Position numbers and translations under genes: made by a program. The notes below the pieces were generated by a model. The model worked only from the letters and a program-made list of their open reading frames with translations. It was not told the DNA's origin and made no database searches. From the NCBI GenBank assembly GCA_003225335.1, contig QHZE01000256.1, positions 1-37,628 on the forward strand: a stretch of DNA of 37,628 bases, in the 5' to 3' direction. Positions 1 through 7,438 of this stretch are shown here, in pieces (the first letter of the stretch is position 1; each line of letters starts with the position of its first letter). The DNA is from Acidobacteriota bacterium (lineage in GTDB: Bacteria > Acidobacteriota > UBA6911).

Positions 1-750
1 CGCTTTCGCTGCCTGAAGCCAAGCGGCCGGCAACGCAGCCGGCAACGGCGCCTCGTCGCCGGTGATCACCTCGACGCGCCGGAAGCGAGCCTCGAGGCTG
101 GCCACCGGTTCGGCCAGGACCAGATTCCCCGCGTCGAGGAACGCCACCCAGTCGGCGAGCCGCTCAATCTCGTCGACGTCTTGGGAAGAGATGAGAACCG
201 TCCAGCTTTCCTCCCCCGCCCACTCGAGAACGCCCCGGATCAGCTCCTCGCGCACAAGCGGATCGAGTCCGCTGAACGGCTCGTCGAGGACGAGGAGTCG
301 TGGCCGGTACGCCAGCGATGATAGCAGGGCCGCCTTTACCTTCATTCCCCGGGAAAGGTTCTTGATTTTCTCGTTCAGCGGGAGGCTGAAACCGCCGAGC
401 AGGTTCCGGCAGAAAGCTTCGTTCCAGGACGGATACAGGGGCCGCAGATACGCCAGCAGCTCTGCCACCGTCATCCAGCCGGGGAGCCTCTGGTTTTCGG
501 AGACGTAGCCGATCTGAGCCAGCTCGGAAGGGCCCAGGCGGGTCGAATCGGTCCCGAGTACTCGGACGTTCCCACGGGTAGGCTCGAGCAGATTCATGAG
601 CAGCTTGATCGCGGTGGTCTTGCCCGCCCCGTTCGGCCCCAGCAATGCGAAGAGGCTTCCGTGCGGAACACGAAAGCTCAACCCTGACACCGCGAGCTTG
701 CGTCCGAATCTGCGAGTGAGTCCCTCGGCTTCGATGGCGTTCCCGATCAT
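1..750 (-). CDS. ABC transporter ATP-binding protein (partial, runs off left edge)
   Basis: ATP-hydrolysing subunit of an ABC exporter, cytoplasmic, expected to pair with a membrane permease encoded beyond the window. Reading from ATG at 750 (GGAG nearby upstream), 250 codons are visible. Walker A GPNGAGKT lies at residues 38-45, the Q-loop Gln at 87, a signature LSRGM at 132-136 and Walker B LLVLDE with D-loop SGLD at about 152-163. The H-loop position, normally His in an SSH motif, reads SSQD with Gln190 (codon 181-183). The gene starts 5 nt after the GntR gene stop, so the two form one operon of the YtrA/YtrB type, in which the regulator controls its own ABC transporter. The domain is of the single-ATPase antibiotic/bacitracin-like export type; the substrate cannot be told. 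Confidence 0.9.
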   Translation of the reverse strand, partial: MIGNAIEAEGLTRRFGRKLAVSGLSFRVPHGSLFALLGPNGAGKTTAIKLLMNLLEPTRGNVRVLGTDSTRLGPSELAQIGYVSENQRLPGWMTVAELLAYLRPLYPSWNEAFCRNLLGGFSLPLNEKIKNLSRGMKVKAALLSSLAYRPRLLVLDEPFSGLDPLVREELIRGVLEWAGEESWTVLISSQDVDEIERLADWVAFLDAGNLVLAEPVASLEARFRRVEVITGDEAPLPAALPAAWLQAAKA

Positions 751-755
751 GCCGA

Positions 756-1139
756 TCACTCCTTCTCCATCCGGTCCCATTGGCGCCTGGCGGCCTGCAA
801 CAGGTCTTCAAGCTCGAGGCCCAATCGCTTCGCCTCGACCACGAGACGTTCCACTTCGTCCCCCAACAGCGCGTTGCGCTGGGCCCTGGTCGCCGCCGCC
901 ACTTTGGCGACCGTGGTTCCAACTCCGGGCTGGACGTCGAGCAAGCCTTCGTGGACGAGGGTGGCAATCACCTTGTGGGCCGTGTTCGGGTTGATCTTGA
1001 GCTCCTGGCTCAACGTGCGCACCGACGGGAACCGGTCGCCGGGCCGCAACTGCCCGCTTGCCAGCGCCTTCTTGACGGCGTAGACGACCTGCCCGAAAAG
1101 GGGCAACCCGCTTCTCAACTCGACCGTGAAGGGCAGCAT
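756..1139 (-). CDS. GntR family transcriptional regulator, YtrA subfamily
   Basis: A 127-residue DNA-binding regulator. The N-terminal winged helix-turn-helix (about residues 10-75) carries the family pattern LFGQVVYAVKKALASGQL and PSVRTLSQELKINPNTAHK. The short C-terminal part (about 50 residues) is helical and has no FadR or UTRA ligand domain, which is the YtrA pattern of a dimerising tail. It is the first gene of an operon with the following ABC ATPase (5 nt spacing). YtrA proteins normally repress their own ABC transporter operon and are relieved by envelope stress or antibiotics; that role is inferred here. A perfect inverted repeat overlapping the probable promoter (1155-1173) is the likely operator. 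Start ATG at 1139 fits the family length. Confidence 0.9.
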   Translation of the reverse strand: MLPFTVELRSGLPLFGQVVYAVKKALASGQLRPGDRFPSVRTLSQELKINPNTAHKVIATLVHEGLLDVQPGVGTTVAKVAAATRAQRNALLGDEVERLVVEAKRLGLELEDLLQAARRQWDRMEKE

Positions 1140-1154
1140 TCTGGTGTACCATGT

Positions 1155-1184
1155 GTACTATAGCAACTAGTACGGCCGCAGCAA
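1155..1184 (-). promoter_or_regulatory. Promoter with overlapping GTACTA-N7-TAGTAC operator for the GntR-ABC operon
   Basis: A perfect inverted repeat GTACTA (1155-1160), 7 nt spacer, TAGTAC (1168-1173) lies 16 nt upstream of the regulator start codon. Read on the minus strand it overlaps a plausible -10 TATAGT (1157-1162) with a -35 TTGCTG (1179-1184) at 16 nt spacing. A repressor bound here would occlude RNA polymerase, consistent with autoregulation. A further GTGTAC word sits at 1145-1150. Confidence 0.55.
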
Positions 1185-1195
1185 GAGAAAAAAAC

Positions 1196-1258
1196 AGTCG
1201 GCAGTGGGCAGGGGGCAGTCGGCAGAAAAACCAAGGAAGATTCCTTCTCTCTGCCCCC
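1196..1258. repeat. Intergenic inverted repeat (CAGTCGGCAG word)
   Basis: Tandem variants of a GCAGTCGG/GCAGTGGG word (1196-1223). GGGGGCAG (1211-1218) is complementary to CTGCCCCC (1251-1258), and an AAGGA/TCCTT stem (1233-1246) lies inside. The 14-nt word AGTCGGCAGTGGGC (1196-1209) recurs inverted at 1697-1710, so the two copies bracket the PIN-domain remnant. Confidence 0.6.
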
Positions 1259-1271
1259 GGCAATCCGTAAA

Positions 1272-1301
1272 CTCGAAGCACACTCCCTCGAAGCACACTC
1301 C
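1272..1301. repeat. Exact 15-bp tandem duplication
   Basis: CTCGAAGCACACTCC occurs twice head to tail (1272-1286 and 1287-1301), immediately before the point where the PIN-domain reading frame becomes open. It lies next to the missing 5' part of that gene. Confidence 0.85.
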
Positions 1302-1306
1302 AATGA

Positions 1307-1561
1307 GAAGGAAACATCGGCCGCCAGGCCTTTGAGGAGGACGTCCAGAACGGCGTGTGGATCCTGGTCCCTGTCTCGAATGCGGTGCTCAAGAATGTCG
1401 AGGCCGCAGTGCGCAATCTCGCGCCACGCGTCTATCTGCGAGCCGCCGACGCGATCCATCTTGTTACGGCGCGGGACGCGGGCTTCTCTGAAATCTGGAG
1501 CAACGATAGGCACTTACTGCGCGCGGCCCGGTACTTCGGCCTCAAGGGAAGGACCGCTTGA
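1307..1561 (+). pseudogene. VapC-like PIN-domain toxin remnant, 5' half missing
   Basis: The frame open from 1307 to the TGA at 1559-1561 encodes the C-terminal half of a type II toxin-antitoxin PIN ribonuclease. After about 45 residues comes LRAADAIHLVTARDAG, then IWSNDRHLLRAA and a FGLKGR ending. These are the PIN C-terminal motifs: the AADAIHL acidic residue and the TNDRHL-like acidic residue. The N-terminal catalytic Asp region, roughly the first 50-60 residues, is absent. Upstream sequence is instead an in-frame stop, a 15-bp tandem duplication and an inverted repeat. No antitoxin gene is seen. The 68-codon reading from GTG 1355 would make only a fragment. The protein is very probably inactive. 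Confidence 0.75.
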
Positions 1562-1720
1562 TAACAGCTGTCGTTCCGGGTCCGATCTTCGGCCAAATCA
1601 ATGTCTGGTCGGCTCAGGCGCCCAAGCCGACACTCCTGGCGGCGGAGACACGACGCGAATCCTAGCCGGTTGATGATCGATGGGTGGCTGGCGAGGGCCC
1701 ACTGCCGACTGAGTCTAAGA

Positions 1721-1750
1721 TTGCCGTTCATGTTCCGGCAGTGCTACCAT
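1721..1750 (+). promoter_or_regulatory. Possible promoter of the thioredoxin/TPR gene
   Basis: TTGCCG (1721-1726) and TACCAT (1745-1750) are separated by 18 nt and end 27 nt before the GTG at 1778. If used, this promoter excludes the upstream in-frame ATG at 1730 as a start. Matches to sigma70 consensus are moderate. Confidence 0.35.
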
Positions 1751-1777
1751 TCAGGGACCAGTTTGGGAGAGCGCCAG

Positions 1778-2641
1778 GTGAAGAAATACGGAAAGGCCGT
1801 TCTGGTCCTGACAGCAGGCCTGGGGCTGGTGTTCGCAGCGGCCTGGATGGTTTACAGGTATCGCGCCCGTCCCACACAGATTGTCTGGGCGCGCAGTCTT
1901 TCGGAAGCAACCGGCAAGGCCCGATCAGGAGACAAACTGATTATTACCGACGTCTATACGGACTGGTGCGGATGGTGCAAAGAGATGGATGTCAAGACCT
2001 GGAGCCATCCCGCCGTCATAGAACGAAGCGAAAAATATGTCTTCCTGAAGCTGAACGCCGAGACGGAACCGGATGGCGTTGCCTTACAGAAGAAATTCGG
2101 CGTCGTGAGCTATCCGACCGTTCTTCTGCTGGATTCCCGGGGTGAGGAGTTCGAACGGCTGGAAGGATATTTGCCGGCGGAGGAATTCCTCGCAAATCTG
2201 AGAGCCACGCTTGAAGACCCGGACTCTCTCGGTAATCTGAAGAAGCAGGAGGTGCGCGAGCCGGAGAACTTTGGCATTCGGTTGAAGACCGGGAAGAAGC
2301 TGCTTTCCCGTTACGCTTTTTCAGATGCGCGGACGCGCTTCGAACAAATCCTGCAAAAGGACCCGGCCAACAGGTCGCAGCTGGGCGACGCTTCCCTTTT
2401 CTATCTCGCGCTCTCCCAGGCCGGCCTGACCCAGACAGACCAGTCGCTCGCAACGCTGGACCGTCTCTTCACGGCCTACCCTCAAAGCAAATTGCTGCCG
2501 GCTGGTTTCTTTATGTCGGCTCAGATCCTTCTGGACGCCGGCCGAACGGAAGCAGCAAGGACACGGCTTGAGAAGCTCCTCAGGGACTACCCCAACGATC
2601 CGCTGATAAAACGGGCCAAGAAAGTCCTCTCCGACATCTAG
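1778..2641 (+). CDS. Membrane-anchored thioredoxin-fold protein with TPR repeats
   Basis: A 287-residue thiol-redox protein. A single N-terminal hydrophobic segment (about residues 7-26) anchors or exports it, so the redox domain is likely periplasmic. The thioredoxin-like domain (about 35-145) has the active site WCGWC with the two cysteines at 64 and 67 and the cis-Pro loop VVSYPT. This resembles DsbD C-terminal/thioredoxin_7 proteins, which reduce or fold exported proteins. Residues 170-285 form helical TPR units (ARTRFEQILQKDP; AARTRLEKLLRDYPND), which usually mediate protein binding. Start GTG 1778 is chosen because it follows GGGAGAGCGCCAG and leaves the basic residues KK before the membrane segment; an ATG at 1730 is in frame. 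No partner gene is adjacent. Confidence 0.85.
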   Translation: MKKYGKAVLVLTAGLGLVFAAAWMVYRYRARPTQIVWARSLSEATGKARSGDKLIITDVYTDWCGWCKEMDVKTWSHPAVIERSEKYVFLKLNAETEPDGVALQKKFGVVSYPTVLLLDSRGEEFERLEGYLPAEEFLANLRATLEDPDSLGNLKKQEVREPENFGIRLKTGKKLLSRYAFSDARTRFEQILQKDPANRSQLGDASLFYLALSQAGLTQTDQSLATLDRLFTAYPQSKLLPAGFFMSAQILLDAGRTEAARTRLEKLLRDYPNDPLIKRAKKVLSDI

Positions 2642-2654
2642 CTCAGCTAGGCAT

Positions 2655-2707
2655 GGAGTTCAGGCTTTAGCCTGCTCAAAGTCAGCGCAGCCTGAAGGCT
2701 GAACTCC
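2655..2707. repeat. R1 palindromic repeat (GGAGTTCAGGCTTTAGCCTG), copy A
   Basis: Left arm 2655-2675 and right arm 2687-2707 are near-complementary and can form a stem of about 20 bp with an 11-nt loop. Other copies lie at 9982-10036 and 32185-32237, with half copies near 32143-32280. It sits 14 nt after the thioredoxin/TPR stop codon. Confidence 0.9.
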
Positions 2708-2755
2708 AAACCTGAACTCTGTGCTGATCTCCGAAGCAGTAAAAGTCATCCGGTA

Positions 2756-2890
2756 GCCACAGAGACACAGAGCCACTGAGAAAGACAGGCCACGAATTTC
2801 GCGAACTACACGGAAACAGCCGGGCGTTTCGCGCACGTTTGCATCACGCAACGACATACACTGTGTGTGATCGAAGAGAATTCGTGGCAA
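2756..2890. repeat. Degenerate repeat region (ACAGAGACACAGAG and CACGAATTTCGCGAA words)
   Basis: This part of the gap 2642-2990 contains a degenerate copy of the word family seen at 14303-14376 (GCCACAGAGACACAGAGCC) followed by a CCACGAATTTCGCG arm whose complement AGAATTCGTGGC occurs at about 2877-2888. No coding sequence is visible in the gap. Confidence 0.5.
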
Positions 2891-2962
2891 AGTCTTTCCA
2901 GCGTCAGGTCTTTCCCCAGCTTCCTCCCGAGAATAAGCGCTGGGACGCGTGAGTGGACGAAA

Positions 2963-2980
2963 GCGGCAGCAAGCTGCCGC
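2963..2980 (-). terminator. GC-rich hairpin at the end of the ribosomal superoperon
   Basis: GCGGCAGC (2963-2970), 2 nt, GCTGCCGC (2973-2980) form a strong short stem 10 nt downstream of the ribA stop codon, followed on the minus strand by TTTCG. The T-run is short, so it may terminate weakly or act as a 3' end protector. Confidence 0.45.
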
Positions 2981-2990
2981 ACTCCAACGG

Positions 2991-3584
2991 TCAGACTTTG
3001 GACAGGAGGTGGCCGAGCTTTTCCTTTTTGGTTTTGAGATACTCCTGGGTCGAGGAGCGGGGGGCTATTTCCAGAGGAATGCGCTGCTCGACTCGGATGC
3101 CTTCCCTTTCGAGCCCTTGAACCTTCTCTGGATTGTTTGAGAGAAGCCGGATAAGGCGAACTCCAACATACTTCAAAATCTCAGCCGGCATCCGGTATTC
3201 GCGGTGATCCGCGCGGAAGCCGAGCTGTTCGTTGGCTGCGACCGTATCCAGGCCCTGATCCTGCAACTCGTAGGCGTGTATCTTGTTGATCAGGCCTATG
3301 CCGCGCCCTTCCTGCATCTGGTAGACCAGGACTCCCAGTCCGGACTCCGCAATCATCCTGAGAGCGGTGTGCAACTGTTCCCCGCAGTCGCAGCGATCCG
3401 AGGCAAAAACATCGCCCGTCAGGCACTGGGAGTGAATGCGCACGAGAGCTACGCTCTCGGGACGGGGATTTCCCGCGACGAGCGCTACGGCCTCCTCCCC
3501 GGATTCCGGATCTTTGAATCCGTAGACCGTGAACTCACCGTTGCGCGTGGGAAGTCTGGCTCTAGGGACCTTACCGAAATCCAT
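2991..3584 (-). CDS. ribA: GTP cyclohydrolase II
   Basis: First enzyme of riboflavin synthesis: it converts GTP to 2,5-diamino-6-ribosylamino-pyrimidinone 5'-phosphate, formate and pyrophosphate. The 197 residues match the stand-alone form, not a RibBA fusion. The zinc ligands are in CLTGDVF-SDRCDCGEQ, with Cys at 54, 65 and 67, followed by the substrate-binding QEGRGIGL at about 91-98 and the NEQLGF / DHREY region. Start ATG 3584 gives the normal length; the frame stays open further upstream but that part is the rplQ gene read in another frame. The gene begins only 13 nt after rplQ, so it is probably the last cistron of the alpha operon. There is no room for an FMN riboswitch directly upstream. 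Confidence 0.95.
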   Translation of the reverse strand: MDFGKVPRARLPTRNGEFTVYGFKDPESGEEAVALVAGNPRPESVALVRIHSQCLTGDVFASDRCDCGEQLHTALRMIAESGLGVLVYQMQEGRGIGLINKIHAYELQDQGLDTVAANEQLGFRADHREYRMPAEILKYVGVRLIRLLSNNPEKVQGLEREGIRVEQRIPLEIAPRSSTQEYLKTKKEKLGHLLSKV

Positions 3585-3597
3585 AACACTTGCCCGG

Positions 3598-4113
3598 TCA
3601 GGCCCCGGCAGACTCCTTCCTGCTCTTGTCTTTTTCCCTCTTGCCTTTGGTTTTTTCACCGGCTTCTTTCGTCGGGGCGGCTGCAGCCTCGCCCTTGCCA
3701 GCCTTCTTTTTCGCCTTCTTTTCGCCCTTCGTCTCTCCTGCTTTCTCCCCTTTATACTCGCTGCCGAGCAATTCCAGGATGGCCATCTGGGCCCCGTCGC
3801 CGTCCCGCCATCCCAGCCGGACAATTCGCGTATAGCCGCCGTTGCGATCCGCGAAGCGAGGCGCCAGCGTGGCGAAGAGCTTGGAGACAACCTTAGGGTC
3901 CTTGATGAAGGCCAGCGCCCGCCGCCTGGCATGAAGCGTCTCGCGTTTGCCGAGGGTGATCATACGTTCCGCAATCGGGCGCAGGGCTTTGGCCCTGGGC
4001 AGAGTGGTACGAATTCGTTCCTTATCCAGAAACGAAGTCACCATGTTCCGGAACATCATGATGCGATGGGCCGTCTTGCGCCCCAGCTTACTGGTAGCGA
4101 CTCGATGTCTCAT
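3598..4113 (-). CDS. rplQ: 50S ribosomal protein L17 with Lys/Ala-rich C-terminal extension
   Basis: Large-subunit protein binding 23S rRNA near the exit tunnel. Residues 1-120 are a standard L17 ([17 protein letters not shown] at the start, [11 protein letters not shown], then the [20 protein letters not shown] core). Residues from about 121 to 171 form a low-complexity tail rich in Lys, Glu and Ala, making the protein longer than the usual 115-130 residues. It follows rpoA, as in the alpha operon, but with a 211-bp spacer that holds an inverted repeat. Confidence 0.97.
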   Translation of the reverse strand: MRHRVATSKLGRKTAHRIMMFRNMVTSFLDKERIRTTLPRAKALRPIAERMITLGKRETLHARRRALAFIKDPKVVSKLFATLAPRFADRNGGYTRIVRLGWRDGDGAQMAILELLGSEYKGEKAGETKGEKKAKKKAGKGEAAAAPTKEAGEKTKGKREKDKSRKESAGA

Positions 4114-4195
4114 GAAGCCGATCTCCTAAAACCACTAACCGCAAAAATCCTTCGCCTGCTGGAAAGAATTTTTCCACCGATCGAAAACTCTTCGT

Positions 4196-4263
4196 GATTC
4201 TTCGCGTCTTCGTGGTAAACGTAAGGCCCAATCCACCACGAAGACGCGAAGACGCAAAGAATC
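4196..4263. repeat. R4 inverted repeat (CCACGAAGACGCGAAGACGC word)
   Basis: Left arm GATTCTTCGCGTCTTCGTGGT (split for reading: GATTCTTCGCGT + CTTCGTGGT, 4196-4216) pairs with the right arm at 4235-4263. The right arm has one extra GACGCAAA unit, so the arms differ by slippage. The repeat lies in the rpoA-rplQ spacer. Related copies: 25509-25572, 27060-27127, 32616-32676. Confidence 0.9.
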
Positions 4264-4324
4264 GCCAAGTTTTTGGTTGCGGCCGGGCTGCCCGGTGTTC
4301 ATCTGTGTTCATCTGTAGTTTCGT

Positions 4325-5314
4325 TTATTCCGCCTTGGCCGGCAGTATCGGCCTGCCATCATCGCCGACCTTCATGCCAAAGGCCAATCCCATCTCGGAC
4401 AGAATCTCTTTGATCTCGTTCAAAGACTTTCGTCCGAAGTTCTTGGTCTTGAGCATTTCCGCTTCGGTCTTCTGGACCAGTTCGCCTATGGTCTTGATAT
4501 CCGCGTTTTTGAGGCAGTTGTAAGATCTTACGGACAGTTCCAGTTCTTCCACGGAGCGTTTCAGGTTCTCGTACATCCTTTCCGCGTCGCGATCTACCTC
4601 TTCCTCTTCCTCTTCGGGTTGCTCCTCGAAGTTGATGAAGATGTACATATGGTCCTTGACGATCTTCGCGGCCTGAGCGATAGCGTCCTGAGGCAGAATG
4701 CACCCGTTGGTCCACACATCGAGAACCAGCTTGTCGTAGTCTGTGGTCTGGCCCAAACGCGCGGCTTCCACGCTGTAATTGACGCGCTTGATCGGGGAGT
4801 GCACGCTGTCCAGCGGGATGTAGCCCACCGGAAGGTCTTCTTCGAAATTTTCGTCCGCGGGAACGTAACCGCGGCCGTTCTTGATCCGCATCTCGATCTT
4901 CAGGCTGCCCCCTTCTCCGATCGTCGCGATATGGACGTTGGGGTCCAGGATCTCAACATCCGGATCCGGAGCGATTTGCGCGGACTTTACCTCTCCGCTC
5001 TCGCTCACGTCCAGAGAGAGGGTCTTGGAATGGTCGACGTTCAGCTTCAGCGGGACCTGCTTCAGGTTCATGATGATGTTGGTAGCGTCCTCCGTAACAT
5101 TCGGGATAGGAGTGAACTCATGGAGGACTCCCTCGATCTTCACGGCGGTGATAGCCGCGCCTTCGATCGACGAGAGCAGAACGCGACGAAGGGCGTTGCC
5201 GATAGTGGTGCCAAAGCCTCGCTCAAAAGGCTGAGCATAAAAGTGACCGTACGTAGGCGTTAGAGTCTCAAGATCACAGATCAATCTTTTGGGCTTCTGA
5301 AACGCTCTGGTCAT
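4325..5314 (-). CDS. rpoA: DNA-directed RNA polymerase subunit alpha
   Basis: Alpha subunit (329 residues) that nucleates RNA polymerase assembly and contacts upstream promoter DNA and activators. The N-terminal assembly domain (about 1-230) has [20 protein letters not shown] and [11 protein letters not shown] Glu-rich linker ([12 protein letters not shown]) follows, then the C-terminal domain (about 250-325) with [21 protein letters not shown] and the helix-hairpin-helix [20 protein letters not shown] precedes the ATG at 9 nt. It is positioned after rpsD in the alpha operon. Confidence 0.98.
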   Translation of the reverse strand: MTRAFQKPKRLICDLETLTPTYGHFYAQPFERGFGTTIGNALRRVLLSSIEGAAITAVKIEGVLHEFTPIPNVTEDATNIIMNLKQVPLKLNVDHSKTLSLDVSESGEVKSAQIAPDPDVEILDPNVHIATIGEGGSLKIEMRIKNGRGYVPADENFEEDLPVGYIPLDSVHSPIKRVNYSVEAARLGQTTDYDKLVLDVWTNGCILPQDAIAQAAKIVKDHMYIFINFEEQPEEEEEEVDRDAERMYENLKRSVEELELSVRSYNCLKNADIKTIGELVQKTEAEMLKTKNFGRKSLNEIKEILSEMGLAFGMKVGDDGRPILPAKAE

Positions 5315-5374
5315 AGATATCCTCTCCTTAAGTGCCGATGTTCCGACACGCGTCTGGACCCGTGCCGGATGTTA

Positions 5375-6007
5375 TTATTTCGAATAGAGCTCAACAATGA
5401 GGTGTTCGTCAATTGGCATCTGGATGTCGTCTCGTTTGGGCAGCGCCACAACAGTCCCCCGGAGATTGTCGGCGTCGAGCGCCAGCCAGGCGGGGACACC
5501 GCCCCGGCCGCCGATGGAAGCGACCGAGTCCAGGATGGGCTGCACCTTACGGGTGCGCTCCCGGATTGTGACGACATCCCCCGCTTTGACCTGATACGAC
5601 GGGATGTCCACTTTCTTGTCGTTAATTCGGATGTGCCCGTGAGCGACAAGCTGCCGTGCCATGGCACGGGACGTGGAAAATCCCAGGCGGTACACGACGT
5701 TGTCCAACCGGCGTTCAAGGCTTATCAGCAGCGTCTCGCCGGTTATTCCTTTCTTCTTGTCCGCTTTGGCGAAGTAGTTGGAAAACTGTCGCTCCAGAAT
5801 TCCGTAGATCCGCTTCACCTTTTGCTTCTCGCGCAACTGCACGCCGTAGCCCGCGATCTTGGGCCTGTGGTCGCGCCCGTGCTGGCCCGGCGGCCAGTTA
5901 CGTTTCTCGATGGCGCAAGTATCCTTGAAACACCGCTCACCCTTGAGGAAGAGTTTCATACCCTCTCTCCGGCAAAGGCGGCATACTGATGCCCTGTATC
6001 TAGCCAA
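5375..6007 (-). CDS. rpsD: 30S ribosomal protein S4 (zinc-binding C+ form)
   Basis: Primary 16S rRNA-binding protein of the small-subunit body and accuracy protein; in many bacteria it also represses the alpha operon. It has 210 residues. The N-terminal zinc module has Cys at 9, 12, 26 and 31. The S4 RNA-binding domain is at about 100-160 ([30 protein letters not shown]). It sits between rpsK and rpoA in the standard order. Confidence 0.98.
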   Translation of the reverse strand: MARYRASVCRLCRREGMKLFLKGERCFKDTCAIEKRNWPPGQHGRDHRPKIAGYGVQLREKQKVKRIYGILERQFSNYFAKADKKKGITGETLLISLERRLDNVVYRLGFSTSRAMARQLVAHGHIRINDKKVDIPSYQVKAGDVVTIRERTRKVQPILDSVASIGGRGGVPAWLALDADNLRGTVVALPKRDDIQMPIDEHLIVELYSK

Positions 6008-6051
6008 TTATCTTCTCCTCTATCGCTGTAGCCATGACTCAATTCACTATT

Positions 6052-6137
6052 GGGAATCCAAGAATCCAAGAATTCAAGAATTAGAAAGGACGCACACAGT
6101 GTTCAACATTCTTGAATTCTCGGATTCTTGGATTCCC
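6052..6137. repeat. R3 inverted repeat (GGAATCCAAGAATTCAAGAAT word), 30-bp arms
   Basis: Arms 6052-6081 and 6108-6137 are complementary over 30 bp with one mismatch, loop 26 nt. The repeat fills most of the rpsK-rpsD spacer, ending 12 nt from the rpsK stop codon. Confidence 0.95.
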
Positions 6138-6149
6138 GATCATCATTTT

Positions 6150-6557
6150 TTAGACTCTGCGGCGCTTCGGGGGGCGGCAGCCGTTGTGTGGAATCGGAGT
6201 GATGTCCCTGATCGTTTTCACTTCGATGCCGGCAGCCTGCAAAGCCCGTATGGCCGATTCACGGCCCGCTCCCGGCCCTTTAATCTGGACCTGTATGCTT
6301 CGCATGCCCACCTCCTTTGCCGCCGCTGCTGCTTTCGCGGCGGCCTGCTGCGCGGCAAAGGGAGTTCCCTTGCGCGATCCCTTGAACCCGACGGCGCCGG
6401 CGCTGCAATGCGCGACGAGATTTCCTTCCAGATCCGTGATGCCGATAATCGTGTTGTTGAAGGTCGCCAGGATGTGGGCTATGCCCGCAGGCACGTTGAC
6501 CTTTTCCCGCTTCTTTCCTGATTTCTTCTTCGCGCCCTTTTTTGGTTTATCCGCCAT
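6150..6557 (-). CDS. rpsK: 30S ribosomal protein S11
   Basis: Small-subunit platform protein (135 residues) contacting 16S rRNA near the mRNA exit. It opens with a Lys-rich tail and then shows the S11 pattern [39 protein letters not shown], and ends [21 protein letters not shown] 6557 is chosen because it gives the family N-terminus; the frame remains open upstream across the spacer and part of rpsM, which is accidental. Confidence 0.97.
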   Translation of the reverse strand: MADKPKKGAKKKSGKKREKVNVPAGIAHILATFNNTIIGITDLEGNLVAHCSAGAVGFKGSRKGTPFAAQQAAAKAAAAAKEVGMRSIQVQIKGPGAGRESAIRALQAAGIEVKTIRDITPIPHNGCRPPKRRRV

Positions 6558-6659
6558 GTTTGAATTCCTGATCCTCCGTTCCCTTGTGACGCTTGGAAGC
6601 TGTGAAAAAACCGCTCTTGGCGTGGCCCTGCACGGTCGCCCGCGGGCCACACAATAGAC

Positions 6660-6702
6660 GCGTCCCGGGCGGCCACCCAGGGCCGCCCCTGCGAGACGTG
6701 GA
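6660..6702. repeat. R10 spacer repeat (GGGCGGCCAC / GAGACGTGGATT word)
   Basis: CGGGCGGCCACCCAGGGCCG followed by CCCCTGCGAGACGTGGATT resembles 11375-11412 closely (CGGGCGGCCACGCGGGGCCA then CCCCTAGGAGACGTGGATT). It abuts the rpsM stop region. More degenerate relatives occur at 10047-10085, 11460-11500 and 24229-24320. Confidence 0.7.
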
Positions 6703-7065
6703 TTACTTCTTACCGATGGGACGCCGGGGACCCTTGCGTGTCCGGGCATTGGTATGCGTGCGTTGCCCTCGGACCGGAAGTCCGCGACGGTGGCGCAAGC
6801 CGCGATAGCAGCCGATCTCCATGAGCCGTTTGGTGTCCATGGCGATCGCCTTGCGCAGGTCGCCTTCCACCATCCCGTCTCTCTGGATGATGCCGCGAAT
6901 GCGCACCACTTCATCCTCCGTGAGATCCTTTACCTTGGTGTTGACGTCGACTCGCGCTTCCTGGCAAATCTTCGTCGCGCGAGCCTTGCCTATTCCGTAG
7001 ATATAGGTCAGCCCTATTTGCACTCTCTTGGGGAGCGGTAAATCCACTCCAGCAATTCTAGCCAA
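6703..7065 (-). CDS. rpsM: 30S ribosomal protein S13
   Basis: Small-subunit head protein (120 residues) forming bridges to the 50S subunit and touching the P-site tRNA through its basic tail. It begins [21 protein letters not shown] (read as 20-residue family start), has the helix-hairpin-helix [12 protein letters not shown] and ends with the basic [20 protein letters not shown]. It follows rpmJ in the alpha operon order. Confidence 0.98.
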   Translation of the reverse strand: MARIAGVDLPLPKRVQIGLTYIYGIGKARATKICQEARVDVNTKVKDLTEDEVVRIRGIIQRDGMVEGDLRKAIAMDTKRLMEIGCYRGLRHRRGLPVRGQRTHTNARTRKGPRRPIGKK

Positions 7066-7082
7066 TTCTTATCCTCCTTATT

Positions 7083-7145
7083 TCGATTGACGATTGAAAA
7101 ACCCTCGCACGCGCTCAATCGGCGTTCGTCCATCGTCCATCGTTT
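7083..7145. repeat. R7-type repeat (GATTGACGATTG / CATCGTCCATCG)
   Basis: GATTGACGATTG near 7086 and CGTCCATCGTCCATCG near 7128 are short near-complementary arms of the same word family as 18591-18676. It occupies the rpmJ-rpsM spacer. Confidence 0.55.
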
Positions 7146-7152
7146 AACCGTC

Positions 7153-7266
7153 TCAGCCCTGTCGCTGTTTGTGCTTGGGATTGGCACACTGAACCCGCAC
7201 CACTCCTCTGCGGCGAATTACTTTGCATTTATTGCAGATCTTCTTGACGGACGCTCGTACCTTCAT
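7153..7266 (-). CDS. rpmJ: 50S ribosomal protein L36 (zinc-ribbon form)
   Basis: A 37-residue large-subunit protein, [14 protein letters not shown] at the start and [12 protein letters not shown] at the end. The zinc ligands CNKC (11 and 14), Cys27 and His32 are intact, so this is the zinc-dependent C+ form. A second in-frame ATG lies directly upstream (7269); the GAGGGA ribosome-binding site abuts it, so the downstream ATG is the likelier start. It lies between infA and rpsM, as usual. Confidence 0.95.
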   Translation of the reverse strand: MKVRASVKKICNKCKVIRRRGVVRVQCANPKHKQRQG

Positions 7267-7278
7267 CATTCCCTCACA

Positions 7279-7326
7279 GGGAATCCAGAATCCAGAATGA
7301 AAAAGCAATATTCCGGCTTCTGGATT
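7279..7326. repeat. R3 inverted repeat (CCAGAATCCAGAATG)
   Basis: GGGAATCCAGAATCCAGAAT and CGGCTTCTGGATTC form an imperfect hairpin between the rpmJ start and the end of the infA fragment. The arm stops exactly at the TAG of that fragment. Confidence 0.8.
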
Positions 7327-7430
7327 CTACTTATAGCGGTAGACAATTCTTCCCCTGGTCAAATCCATACGGAAACACCTCGACCAGTTCTTGTCGCCCG
7401 GCAGGATGCGAATGAAATTCTTCGTCATAG
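7327..7430 (-). pseudogene. Decayed duplicate of the infA 3' end
   Basis: This stretch matches the last third of the intact infA (7488-7590) almost base for base. Shared protein text is [11 protein letters not shown] and, after a frame disturbance, [11 protein letters not shown] followed by TAG. One nucleotide is missing after GACAAGA and one is gained before TTTGACC, so the frame is lost and regained and the intermediate residues are scrambled. Similarity ends near 7430; no start codon or 5' half is present. Both copies are followed on their 3' side by an R3 element, so the duplicated unit was apparently R3 plus the infA 3' end. Confidence 0.85.
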
Positions 7431-7438
7431 CAAATTTC

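Noticed and set aside
1601-1777. N-terminal extension of the thioredoxin/TPR protein to 346 residues
   Set aside because: The extension has no family similarity, crosses the probable promoter and would bury the membrane anchor; GTG 1778 has the better context.
3585-3597. Possible FMN riboswitch ahead of ribA
   Set aside because: Only 13 nt separate rplQ and ribA, so there is no space for the RFN element.
2991-3932. A single 313-codon open frame covering ribA and most of rplQ
   Set aside because: Only the part from ATG 3584 matches GTP cyclohydrolase II. The upstream portion is L17 coding sequence read in the wrong frame.
6150-6914. A 254-codon open frame extending S11 upstream
   Set aside because: The extra N-terminal part is rpsM in another frame plus the spacer; S11 homology begins at ATG 6557.
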